64,000 nucleotides of DNA, from positions 61,763 through 125,762 of the forward strand of contig CAUJCO010000009.1 in assembly GCA_963169645.1 (NCBI GenBank), given 5' to 3'. The stretch's first letter is position 1. Every line of letters begins with the position of its first letter. The notes under the pieces were generated by a model that was given only the letters and a program-made list of their open reading frames with translations, was not told the DNA's origin and did no database searches. Both the position numbers and the translations under genes were made by a program. Source of the stretch: Bacteroidota bacterium (GTDB lineage: Bacteria > Bacteroidota > Bacteroidia > Chitinophagales > JADIYW01). Positions 34,818 through 42,856 of this stretch are shown here, piece by piece.

Positions 34818-35471
34818 TCAATTCACAATGAATCCATCCTTCATTAGCAATTTTTTATCAGCTTTTTCAGCTAATTGGTCATTGTGGGTAACGATAATAA
34901 ACGTTTGATTGAATTCTTTTTTTAAATCAAAGAAAAGTTGGTGTAATTCTTCACTTCGTTCGGTGTCTAAGTTTCCGGTTGGCTCGTCTGCTAATATTAC
35001 AAGTGGATGATTCATTAATGCTCTCGCAACCGAAACGCGTTGTTGTTCGCCACCGGAGAGTTGATTCGGTTTGTGTTGCATTCTATCTTTTAATCCCAAA
35101 AAATCTAACAATTCGGATGCACGTTTTTTCGCTTGAGCTTCTTTTTTTTTTGCGATGAATGCCGGAATACAAACATTTTCTAAAGCAGTAAATTCGGGTA
35201 ACAGATGATGAAACTGAAATACAAATCCTAAGTTTTCGTTTCTAAATTTAGAGAGTTCTGCATCTTTAAGCTGTGCAATATCTTGATTATTGAACAAAAC
35301 AATTCCGGAATCGGCTTTATCCAATGTACCAATGATATGCAATAAAGTAGATTTTCCGGCACCGGAAGGCCCTACAATACATACTAATTCGCCTTGATTG
35401 ATTTGAAGTGACACGTCTTTTAAGACGTGCAGATTATCATACGATTTTTTGATGTTGGAACAAACTATCAT
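34818..35471 (-). CDS. lolD: ABC transporter ATP-binding protein, LolD type
   Basis: A 217-residue ATPase of the LolD/MacB class. Walker A is [13 protein letters not shown], the signature is [15 protein letters not shown], Walker B is [13 protein letters not shown], and the H-loop lies in [10 protein letters not shown]. With a LolCE-type permease (not adjacent here) it would drive lipoprotein release to the outer membrane. It is 6 bp behind the HU/SPOR gene and so in the same transcript. The symbol is by class resemblance; another FtsX-like permease partner is possible. Confidence 0.85.
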   Translation of the reverse strand: MIVCSNIKKSYDNLHVLKDVSLQINQGELVCIVGPSGAGKSTLLHIIGTLDKADSGIVLFNNQDIAQLKDAELSKFRNENLGFVFQFHHLLPEFTALENVCIPAFIAKKKEAQAKKRASELLDFLGLKDRMQHKPNQLSGGEQQRVSVARALMNHPLVILADEPTGNLDTERSEELHQLFFDLKKEFNQTFIIVTHNDQLAEKADKKLLMKDGFIVN

Positions 35472-35477
35472 TGAAAT

Positions 35478-36461
35478 TTATAAATTGCATTGTACACAAT
35501 AAATCCATGCACGTTGATTTAATTCAGTTTTGATTGTGTTTAATTGTGTCGCAACATCTGAGGTTTTAACTTGAACGGTGGTTCTAAAAAGTCCGTTTTG
35601 ATTATCTTTATAAATAAAAACAGCATATCCCTTTTTCTCTGTTTCTGTTTTTAATTTATTGGCTAATGTAGAATCAAAGAAAGTGCCGATAACTATCAAT
35701 GAAGAAGATTCCGAAACTGTAATCTTTGGAACAGTTGCATTAGCAACAAATGTATCTTTTGTTTGATTGATTGTAGAATTTGGATTTATAACTTCTATTT
35801 TATTTTGAACAGTTACACTTTTAGGTGCACTATCAAAAACAGGGATGAGCGAAGATTCTGATTGGAACGGTTTTATGGAATATTGATTTAGAAAGAAGGT
35901 GGTTCCTATCAACAATAAAATAGTTGCTGCAATGGTTGTCGCAACTATAAATGTTTTTTTATTGCTTTTTGATGAAGTAGTATTTTCGCCTAAATTACTC
36001 AATGTTCGTTGATACGATTGCTGAATAATCGAAGTATCTGTTTTTAATCGTTGAATGGGTGCGATAGAAAGTGTAGGTAAGCCATAACTATCCATCAAGA
36101 AATTTTTTGAATAATATGGTTGAAAACGAATTTGTTCTTTTTCATCTAAAAACAAACGACCAATCTCTTTAAAAACGAAACTTTTATTTTGTTGTAGTGA
36201 AGTATTTACCTGATGAACAAAAGCATGAATTAATTCTTCCGCTTGATTTAGCGAAACGTGTTGTTGCACCGCTACTTCATTCATCAATAATCCATCGTTG
36301 TTTTGCAAACTTCTATTAAATGCAATATTTTTAGATGGTGGTACAATTTGATGCTGTTGCAATTGTATCTCAGCGTGGTTATAATTTCCTACAAACGCAC
36401 CTAATCCGGGCAAAATAACACAATTGTTGGAAAGTAATAAATGTTGGATTATTTCAATCAT
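35478..36461 (-). CDS. HU-CCDC81-like / SPOR-domain membrane protein
   Basis: A 327-residue protein: an N-terminal HU-like (CCDC81 prokaryotic) domain (about 1-125, ending FLDEKEQIRFQPY), a single TM helix (about 168-190), a serine/threonine-rich linker, and a C-terminal SPOR domain (about 250-327). SPOR domains bind denuded peptidoglycan at division sites, and the HU-like part would be cytoplasmic. I see no DNA-binding proof. ATG 36461 lies five bases behind a perfect -7 box (36467-36474). It is followed by lolD. Confidence 0.85.
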   Translation of the reverse strand: MIEIIQHLLLSNNCVILPGLGAFVGNYNHAEIQLQQHQIVPPSKNIAFNRSLQNNDGLLMNEVAVQQHVSLNQAEELIHAFVHQVNTSLQQNKSFVFKEIGRLFLDEKEQIRFQPYYSKNFLMDSYGLPTLSIAPIQRLKTDTSIIQQSYQRTLSNLGENTTSSKSNKKTFIVATTIAATILLLIGTTFFLNQYSIKPFQSESSLIPVFDSAPKSVTVQNKIEVINPNSTINQTKDTFVANATVPKITVSESSSLIVIGTFFDSTLANKLKTETEKKGYAVFIYKDNQNGLFRTTVQVKTSDVATQLNTIKTELNQRAWIYCVQCNL

Positions 36462-36466
36462 AGTTA

Positions 36467-36474
36467 CAAATATA
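36467..36474 (-). promoter_or_regulatory. -7 promoter box of HU/SPOR-lolD unit
   Basis: TATATTTG on the minus strand, followed by TAACT and ATG at 36461; another near-leaderless arrangement. Confidence 0.68.
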
Positions 36475-36483
36475 GTTTTTAAT

Positions 36484-36517
36484 GTGTAATAATTTATGGA
36501 GTGATAGATTATTACAC
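36484..36517. repeat. 10-bp perfect inverted repeat, candidate hairpin
   Basis: GTGTAATAAT (36484-36493) and ATTATTACAC (36508-36517) flank a 14-nt loop, between the HU/SPOR promoter and the end of the first Crp/Fnr gene. No T-run follows on either strand. It could end the Crp/Fnr transcript or bind a regulator. Confidence 0.55.
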
Positions 36518-36590
36518 TATGAAGATAGCTAAATTTGATATAAAAATCAGGAAGAAAAGAAATCTTATCTAATGTAAAAAGTAGAAAATT

Positions 36591-37220
36591 TTATATAATT
36601 TTCTTCGAGTGATACTTATCGTATTTTGCACGAACACGGCTGATGGTTTCCGGTGTCATATCTAAATAGTTGGCTACATCTTTTAAACTTACCCGGTTGA
36701 TGAGTTCTCCGTTAAGTTCAATAAATTCGCTGTAACGTTCTTCTGCTGTAAGCGATTTAAATGAAGTTAAGCGTTTTAGATACACAGAAATAAAGGATTC
36801 CATCATAGAGCGATAGGCACTTTCTATCTCATGATGTTGTTTACATAATTTAAGTAAATCCGTATAATTTATTTTTAAAACGATACAATCTTCTACAGCT
36901 TCATACAAATAATGTTCATCGTGTTTGAACAAAGTTGTAAAATTGCCTCCGAACAAACCATTTTCTTTTTCAAATCGTTCAACTATTAATCGATCATTTT
37001 TGTAATAGTAAATTTTTACTACACCACTAAAGACAAAATAATAAGAATCGGCTTCATCCGTTTCTCCTTTTATCTTCTGATTTTTTTTATACGATACTAA
37101 TTGTGATATATTTAATATTCGTTGAATTCCATCTTTACTTAATGGATAAAAATGCAATAAACAAGTTTCAAAATGTTGTTTAGCTTGCACCTCAATGGAT
37201 TGTAACTTGCGGCTTTTCAT
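36591..37220 (-). CDS. Crp/Fnr-family regulator, copy 1 of a tandem group
   Basis: A 209-residue regulator with an N-terminal cyclic-nucleotide-binding-like beta barrel (about 30-145) and a C-terminal helix-turn-helix (about 165-200, LKDVANYLDMTPETISRVRAKYDK). The barrel lacks the RxA arginine motif for cAMP and an Fnr-type cysteine cluster, so the signal is unknown. It is most like copy 2 (37300-37923), including ERFEKENGxFGGNF. An 8-4-8 inverted repeat overlaps its start codon (37220-37239), suggesting self-control. Confidence 0.9.
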   Translation of the reverse strand: MKSRKLQSIEVQAKQHFETCLLHFYPLSKDGIQRILNISQLVSYKKNQKIKGETDEADSYYFVFSGVVKIYYYKNDRLIVERFEKENGLFGGNFTTLFKHDEHYLYEAVEDCIVLKINYTDLLKLCKQHHEIESAYRSMMESFISVYLKRLTSFKSLTAEERYSEFIELNGELINRVSLKDVANYLDMTPETISRVRAKYDKYHSKKII

Positions 37221-37239
37221 TGTAACAATGCTGTTGCAA
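37220..37239. promoter_or_regulatory. 8-4-8 inverted repeat at the start of Crp/Fnr copy 1
   Basis: TTGTAACA-ATGC-TGTTGCAA has one mismatch between arms. The core TAACA-ATGC-TGTTG has the 5-4-5 geometry of Crp/Fnr sites. It begins on the first base of the start codon (minus strand). Confidence 0.55.
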
Positions 37240-37299
37240 TATAAACATTAAAAAAAAAGTACAATGAATTTATTTATTAAATAAAAATAAAATGCAGTA

Positions 37300-37923
37300 T
37301 CACTTCTTTTTATTTAATTTATCATACTTAGCACGAATACGGCTGAGTGTTTCCGGCGTCATTTCTAAATAATTGGCAATATCTTTTAATGAAACACGAT
37401 TTGCTATATCACCAAATTGATTAATAAACTCTCTGTAGCGTTCTTCGGAGTTGAGCGACTTATAAATTGCCACATTTTGCACGTAACTCACATGAAATTT
37501 TTCCAGATACATTCTATACAATCTTTCAATTTGATGTGAATCTTTTAAAACTTCTTCTAAATCTGCATATTTCATACGAAGCATACACATATCTTCTACG
37601 GATTCGTATATACTAATTGGTTCTTGATTTAGTAAGTGTGAAAAATTACCGCCAAAAAATCCATTTTCTTTTTCAAATCGCTCAAGTACCATTTTATCAT
37701 TCAAGTAATAGTAAACACGAATTATTCCTTTGTAGATATAATAAAAACTGTCCGGTGCTTCACCTTTATTAATGATAATTTGATTTTTTTTAACGCAAAC
37801 TAATTCATACAAATTCATTAGTTTATCGAGTTCAATTTCGTCTATCTGAGCGACTGATTGTAAATTAATGCGTAAAGATGCTTTTGCTTGTTGTTCTAAC
37901 GAATTTTTTGCTTTTTGGGTCAT
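37300..37923 (-). CDS. Crp/Fnr-family regulator, copy 2
   Basis: A 207-residue paralogue of the neighbouring regulator: cNMP-like barrel (about 25-140, INKGEAPDSFYYIYKGIIRVYYYL), then HTH (LKDIANYLEMTPETLSRIRAKYDK). The start ATG at 37923 is chosen because upstream in-frame codons run through a perfect -7 box (37938-37945). It has a separate promoter from copy 1, with a 79-bp spacer. Ligand and targets are unknown. Confidence 0.9.
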   Translation of the reverse strand: MTQKAKNSLEQQAKASLRINLQSVAQIDEIELDKLMNLYELVCVKKNQIIINKGEAPDSFYYIYKGIIRVYYYLNDKMVLERFEKENGFFGGNFSHLLNQEPISIYESVEDMCMLRMKYADLEEVLKDSHQIERLYRMYLEKFHVSYVQNVAIYKSLNSEERYREFINQFGDIANRVSLKDIANYLEMTPETLSRIRAKYDKLNKKK

Positions 37924-37937
37924 TACGAAGGGTTTAT

Positions 37938-37945
37938 CAAACATA
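37938..37945 (-). promoter_or_regulatory. -7 promoter box of Crp/Fnr copy 2
   Basis: TATGTTTG on the minus strand fits TAnnTTTG, 14 bp before the ATG at 37923; it rules out the longer in-frame start. Confidence 0.62.
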
Positions 37946-38037
37946 CGAAAAAAAGAGAAAATTAAAAAGCAAGCATCCAATATTTATAATTAATTAAAAT
38001 TCAAATAAAAATGAATATTAGAACATAATAACTAAAA

Positions 38038-38643
38038 TTATTTAATGGATTTAGAGCGCAGCCTGCTCAAAGTTTCTTGCGTAATGCCTAAGTAAGATGC
38101 AATATATCTCAACGGAACACGATTGAGTAAATCTTCATTATCTCTTAAAAATAATGTATATCGTTCTTCTGCAGATAAGAATAACACATCGTATGTTTTT
38201 TTCATAAAAGAACCATAATATAATTCTATAATTCGTCTTCCGAGATGCTCTAACGAATGATATTTGGCATAATATTTTTCAAGTATGTTATAATCTAATT
38301 GTAAAACATGCGTATCTTCTAATGCTTCGTAATTGCTATAATTATTCTGCCCTGTCAAAATAGAATACGTGGCAGCAAACATCATATTTTCCTTAATAAA
38401 CCAATTGGTAATTTCTTTTTCTTCTTTTGTATAATAAATACGCACTAATCCTTTACAAACAAAATACACGGTATTGGAAAATTCACCGGCATTTAAAATA
38501 ATATCTCTTTTATCAAACTCATGAAATTCGAATTGTGCACATAATTCGGATAGTTGATTTTGATTAACCGAAGGAAATATTCTTAACAAATTATTTTTTA
38601 ATTGTTCTCTATAGGTTTCAATATCAATTCTTTTCTTACTCAT
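38038..38643 (-). CDS. Crp/Fnr-family regulator, copy 3
   Basis: A 201-residue regulator, closest to copy 4 (LSAEERYTLFLRDNEDLLNRVPLRYIASYLGITQETLSRLRS compared with copy 4's RLPLKYIASYLGIKQETLSRLRA). The cNMP-like barrel lies at about 25-140 and the HTH near the C-terminus. The ATG at 38643 overlaps the TGA of copy 4 (ATGA), so copies 4 and 3 are translationally coupled and probably co-expressed, perhaps as heterodimer partners. Confidence 0.9.
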   Translation of the reverse strand: MSKKRIDIETYREQLKNNLLRIFPSVNQNQLSELCAQFEFHEFDKRDIILNAGEFSNTVYFVCKGLVRIYYTKEEKEITNWFIKENMMFAATYSILTGQNNYSNYEALEDTHVLQLDYNILEKYYAKYHSLEHLGRRIIELYYGSFMKKTYDVLFLSAEERYTLFLRDNEDLLNRVPLRYIASYLGITQETLSRLRSKSIK

Positions 38644-39251
38644 AAAGCGTTAATTCTTTTTGCCCTTAGTCTGCTTAATGTTTCTTGTTTAATTCCTAAA
38701 TAGGAAGCTATATATTTTAAAGGCAATCTGTGTAATAAATGTTCTTTTTCTCTCATAAATACAGCATACTTTTCTTCTGCTGATAAAAACAAGTTATTAA
38801 AATTTGTAATTAAATAGGAGGCATAATATGCTTCAACAATTTTTCTATTTAAATGTTCAATGGAATGATATTTATTGGAAAGCATTTCCAACGTATTATA
38901 ATCTGCACTCAAACAAACGGTGTCTTCAATGGCAACGTAATAATCGATATTTGGACGACGTGTAAACAATGTGTATCCGTTTACAAATAAAGTTTCTTCT
39001 TCTTTAAAATCAAGTGTAATTTCTTTATCCACCACGTGATAAAAGCAACGAACTAAACCTTTCACCATATAATGCACTTTTATGTTTGTGGTGTTATTAG
39101 GTGCAATTATAACAGAACGTTTTTTATATTCTTCTAACGAGAATGCGTTTACTAATTCTTCCAATTCGTTCATTGGAATATCAGCAAATAGTAGAAATTT
39201 ATCACTTAAACGTTTCCGAAGTAAATCTATATTATAAGTGTTAGTACGCAC
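38640..39251 (-). CDS. Crp/Fnr-family regulator, copy 4
   Basis: A 203-residue regulator with the same domain order as copy 3: cNMP-like barrel (VIIAPNNTTNIKVHYMVKGLVRCFYHV) and C-terminal HTH. The start is taken as GTG at 39251. Immediately upstream is a 14-bp palindrome TCGTA-GTTT-TACGA (39257-39270) with Crp/Fnr geometry. It lies 30 bp behind the E2 acyltransferase gene and could also be read from it. Confidence 0.86.
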   Translation of the reverse strand: MRTNTYNIDLLRKRLSDKFLLFADIPMNELEELVNAFSLEEYKKRSVIIAPNNTTNIKVHYMVKGLVRCFYHVVDKEITLDFKEEETLFVNGYTLFTRRPNIDYYVAIEDTVCLSADYNTLEMLSNKYHSIEHLNRKIVEAYYASYLITNFNNLFLSAEEKYAVFMREKEHLLHRLPLKYIASYLGIKQETLSRLRAKRINAL

Positions 39252-39256
39252 GGCTC

Positions 39257-39270
39257 TCGTAGTTTTACGA
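39257..39270. promoter_or_regulatory. 5-4-5 palindrome in front of Crp/Fnr copies 4 and 3
   Basis: TCGTAGTTTTACGA is a perfect 5-4-5 inverted repeat, 5 bp upstream of the GTG start at 39251; an alternative overlapping hairpin is GTAGT/ACTAC at 39259-39274. Candidate autoregulatory operator. Confidence 0.5.
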
Positions 39271-39280
39271 CTACAAGATA

Positions 39281-40714
39281 TTAAATTTCTTGATTCAAGT
39301 CAAATTTTTCTAAATAAGTTGACACTTTCTTAACAAACAGGCCACCAAGTTGTCCATCTACTACTCTGTGGTCGTAGGTATGAGATAAGTACATCATGTG
39401 TCGTATGGCAATTACATCTTGGCCATCCACTTCAATAACGACCGGCTTTTTCGTGATAGAACCAATTGCCATAATGGCTACTTGCGGTTGGTTAATAATG
39501 GGTGTTCCGATAATGTTTCCAAACGTTCCGATATTTGAAATCGTGTATGTGCCATCCATTACATCATCCGGCTGTAAGCTATTAGTACGTGCTTTTATTA
39601 CGATATCATTCATGGATTTTGCGATACCTAACAAGCTTTTTTGGTCGGCGTTTTTCACCACCGGAACTATTAAATTTCCATTCGGCAATGCCGTTGCAAT
39701 TCCAATATTAATATCTTTTTTTCGAATAATTTTGTCGCCATCTACGCTCACATTAATCATTGGAAAATCTTTAATGGCTTTTGCTATGGCTTCAACAAAA
39801 ATGGGCATAAACGACAGGCTGAATCCTTCTCGTTTTTGAAAAGCATTTTTATGTTGCTCTCTCCAACGAACTATATTCGTTACATCGCATTCTACAAACG
39901 AAGACACATGTGCCGCTGTTTTTCGAGAATTTGTCATGTGTTGCGCTATTAATTTTCGCATTCTATCCATTTCAATAATCTCGATATTGGAATCCGTTGT
40001 TTTAGCAGATGGCTGTGCCACTTTTGCCGTCGATATTTCTTGTTTAATTTCAGTATTTGTTGTTGCTTTTGCGGTAACAACTTCCACTTTAGGCATTGGT
40101 GAAATTAATCCTTTTTTCTTTTGCTCAATGTATGCTAAAATATCTTCTTTAGTTACACGATTTTCTACACCAGTTCCGGCAATGCTTTCTAATTCTTGCA
40201 TTGAAATTTGTTCTACTTGAGCAATGTTCATTACCAAAGGTGAATAATATTTATTACTGTTGGTATTGGTTTGTTGAGGTGTTTGTTGTATTGTTGAAGT
40301 AACTGTCGTAATTGGGTTTTCGATTATCGGTTCGATAGCGTTGGATTGTACATTTTCGACAACTTTTTCAATAGGTTGATGGAATGTTTCCGCTTGTTGA
40401 ATAGTTGAGCTTTCTTCTACTACTTGTGTTGTTTCTTGTTTCTTTTCTGGAAAATATTGTGCGGGTGCATCGCCTTCAACTTCAATAATTGCTAACGGCT
40501 CACCTACTGCTACAGCTACATTTACATCGTGTAAAATTTGTTTCAAAACACCATTTACCGGACTTGGTACTTCTGAATCGACTTTATCAGTAGCTACTTC
40601 TAAAATGACATCGTGTTCATGTATGGTATCACCTACATTTTTATGCCATGTTAAAATGGTGGCTTCTATAACACTTTCGCCCATTTTAGGCATTAATAAT
40701 CTGTATTCTGCCAT
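39281..40714 (-). CDS. Dihydrolipoamide acyltransferase (E2) of a 2-oxo acid dehydrogenase
   Basis: A 477-residue E2 subunit: lipoyl domain (about 1-78, lipoylated Lys44 in EVATDKVDSE), a glutamine/threonine-rich linker, peripheral-subunit-binding domain (about 157-192, NIAQVEQISMQELESIAGTG), and the catalytic acetyltransferase domain with HTYDHRVVDGQLGG (catalytic His and Asp). It could belong to a pyruvate or branched-chain 2-oxo acid complex; E1 and E3 genes are not in the window, so the substrate is undecided. The lipoyl motif DKVDSE is the form common in branched-chain and pyruvate E2 of this phylum. Confidence 0.93.
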   Translation of the reverse strand: MAEYRLLMPKMGESVIEATILTWHKNVGDTIHEHDVILEVATDKVDSEVPSPVNGVLKQILHDVNVAVAVGEPLAIIEVEGDAPAQYFPEKKQETTQVVEESSTIQQAETFHQPIEKVVENVQSNAIEPIIENPITTVTSTIQQTPQQTNTNSNKYYSPLVMNIAQVEQISMQELESIAGTGVENRVTKEDILAYIEQKKKGLISPMPKVEVVTAKATTNTEIKQEISTAKVAQPSAKTTDSNIEIIEMDRMRKLIAQHMTNSRKTAAHVSSFVECDVTNIVRWREQHKNAFQKREGFSLSFMPIFVEAIAKAIKDFPMINVSVDGDKIIRKKDINIGIATALPNGNLIVPVVKNADQKSLLGIAKSMNDIVIKARTNSLQPDDVMDGTYTISNIGTFGNIIGTPIINQPQVAIMAIGSITKKPVVIEVDGQDVIAIRHMMYLSHTYDHRVVDGQLGGLFVKKVSTYLEKFDLNQEI

Positions 40715-40775
40715 CTTATTTTTTTTATGTAAAATAAATTATAATCGGATAATTTGGATTTAAAGTTAATTCTTT

Positions 40776-42023
40776 TTATCCAACTTGATTCAATAGAAAT
40801 TTTCGAAGAAGTACCAATGCCACTGTAGTGGATAATTCAATATTTCTTGTTCTATTATTTGTAAATTTCAATCGTTTTATATAGTTTCTATCTTTTGTTC
40901 CTACACCAATAAATACCGTGCCAACCGGCTTCTCTTCACTCCCACCGCTGGGTCCGGCAACTCCGGAAATCGCAATTGCAACATCTACATTTAATTTTTG
41001 TAATGCACCACTTATCATCTCCGAGACCGTTTGTTCACTCACAGCACCAAATTCATTTAATGTGCTTTCTTGAACACCCAACAACTCCATTTTTATTTCA
41101 TTGGCATACGAAATAATACTTCCTTTAAAATAAGCAGAGCTTCCGGAAACTGATGTAATTATATGTGCAAGATAACCACCTGTGCAACTTTCAGCTGTTC
41201 CTAATTGCATATTTTTATCCAATAATAATGTACCAATAGTTGCTTCTAAAGTATCATCATCAAATCCATAAATATGCTCGGAGACGGCATTAATTACTTC
41301 TTGTTTAGCATTTTCAATTACACTTTCTAATTCATGTTTATTTTCGCCTTTAATGGTTAATCTCAATCGTACTTTTCCAACACTTGGCAAATAAGCCAAT
41401 TTTATTCTTGTATCTTTCTTTTTTTCAAAATAGACTAATTTTTCTGCCAACACAGTTTCCCCAACACCGGCAGTAAGTATGGATCGATGAAAAATATACG
41501 GAAGTTCATATTTATTGCTTAAATATGGAATTACAGAATCAGTAACCATGGCTTTCATCTCATACGGAACACCGGGCATGGAAATAATTGTTTTATTATC
41601 TTTTGTAAAAATCATACCGGCTGCTGTTCCATTTTTATTTTGAATTATAGCACATACATCCGGCAAATAAGCTACTCTTTTAGTTGATTCATCTATTATA
41701 AAATTTCTTCCTAAAAAAATACGTTCTATATTTTTATATGCTTCCTCATTATACACTAATTTTCCATTAAAATAAGTACATAACACTTCTTTGGTTATAT
41801 CATCGGAAGTGGGCCCGAGTCCACCGGTAATTAAGACAATAGTAGATGTTTCTAATGCAGCTTCCAAACATTTAATAATATCATCGGCTTCATCACTTAA
41901 CGATATATGATGAATAACATCTATACCTATCTCATTCATCTTTTGCGATATAAATTGTGCATTTGTGTTTAGTGTTTGTCCTATTAACAATTCATCACCA
42001 ATGTTTAAAATAGTGCATTTCAT
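40776..42023 (-). CDS. cinA: CinA-family nicotinamide-nucleotide amidase
   Basis: A 415-residue protein with the two CinA domains: an N-terminal molybdopterin-binding-like domain (about 1-170, IGDELLIGQTLNTNAQFI, ITGGLGPTSDDITKE) and the C-terminal PncC amidase domain (about 250-412, GTAESCTGGYLAHIIT, AISGVAGPSGGSEEKPVGTVFIG). It hydrolyses NMN to nicotinate mononucleotide in pyridine nucleotide salvage and may also have pyrophosphatase activity. The length is typical. It is monocistronic and 61 bp upstream of the E2 gene. Confidence 0.94.
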   Translation of the reverse strand: MKCTILNIGDELLIGQTLNTNAQFISQKMNEIGIDVIHHISLSDEADDIIKCLEAALETSTIVLITGGLGPTSDDITKEVLCTYFNGKLVYNEEAYKNIERIFLGRNFIIDESTKRVAYLPDVCAIIQNKNGTAAGMIFTKDNKTIISMPGVPYEMKAMVTDSVIPYLSNKYELPYIFHRSILTAGVGETVLAEKLVYFEKKKDTRIKLAYLPSVGKVRLRLTIKGENKHELESVIENAKQEVINAVSEHIYGFDDDTLEATIGTLLLDKNMQLGTAESCTGGYLAHIITSVSGSSAYFKGSIISYANEIKMELLGVQESTLNEFGAVSEQTVSEMISGALQKLNVDVAIAISGVAGPSGGSEEKPVGTVFIGVGTKDRNYIKRLKFTNNRTRNIELSTTVALVLLRKFLLNQVG

Positions 42024-42091
42024 TTTTAACTTATTTTTGAAAATTTATTACTATTATTGGAATCATATATTACACAAATAAACAAATTAAA

Positions 42092-42817
42092 ATGAAAAAG
42101 TTTTTCGGTATTTTTTTAATTTCTATTCTTCTATTTGGTTGCACAGCTCAACAAATACAAGATACTGTAAGTGCTGTATTAGGTAGCAGCACAGGAAATC
42201 CAACTGAACAAGAAGCAGGACAAGGCTTAAAAGATGCACTCGGAATTGGCATCACAAAAGGAATGGGATTGCTTTCACAACAAGATGGTTTTTCAGGAAA
42301 TGACTTAGTAAAAATTCCTTGGCCCAATGAAGCAGAAAAAGTGAAAGAGGTAATGTTGAATTTAGGAATGCAAAAGCAAGTAGATAATGTAACTACTTCA
42401 CTCAATAGAGCAGCAGAAAAGGCTTCCGGAGTTGCTATTGATGTGTTTGTACAAGTGCTGAAACAAATGACTGTTACAGATGCCATCAATATTATTACAG
42501 GTGGAAATGGTGCAGGAACAGCCTATTTAAAAAAGACAGCAACACCTATTTTAACGGAAAAATTTAGACCTATCGTTGATCAATCTTTAGGACAAGTAAA
42601 TGCGACTAAATATTGGAGTGAAGCAACATCCATATACAATAAAGTTCCATTCGTAAAGCCTGTAAATACTGATTTAACAGGCTTTGTAACAGAAAAAGCA
42701 TTAGATGGTGTTTTTAAAATGATAGAAAAAGAAGAAAACAACATTAGGGCAAATCCATTAGCAAGAACATCCGATTTATTGAAAAAAGTATTTGGGTTTG
42801 CTGATAAAAACAAGTAA
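42092..42817 (+). CDS. DUF4197 lipoprotein
   Basis: A 241-residue lipoprotein (lipobox LFGC at about residue 17, then TAQQIQDTV) of the DUF4197 family, with conserved GLKDALGIGITKGMGLLS, KIPWPNEAEKV and ATKYWSEA. It is mostly alpha-helical and probably faces the periplasm. The function is unknown. It lies 39 bp upstream of the CoA-transferase gene on the same strand, but no functional link is obvious. Confidence 0.9.
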   Translation: MKKFFGIFLISILLFGCTAQQIQDTVSAVLGSSTGNPTEQEAGQGLKDALGIGITKGMGLLSQQDGFSGNDLVKIPWPNEAEKVKEVMLNLGMQKQVDNVTTSLNRAAEKASGVAIDVFVQVLKQMTVTDAINIITGGNGAGTAYLKKTATPILTEKFRPIVDQSLGQVNATKYWSEATSIYNKVPFVKPVNTDLTGFVTEKALDGVFKMIEKEENNIRANPLARTSDLLKKVFGFADKNK

Positions 42818-42856
42818 TTTTCATTTTTTAAACCCTATCTATCTAAACGAGAAAAC

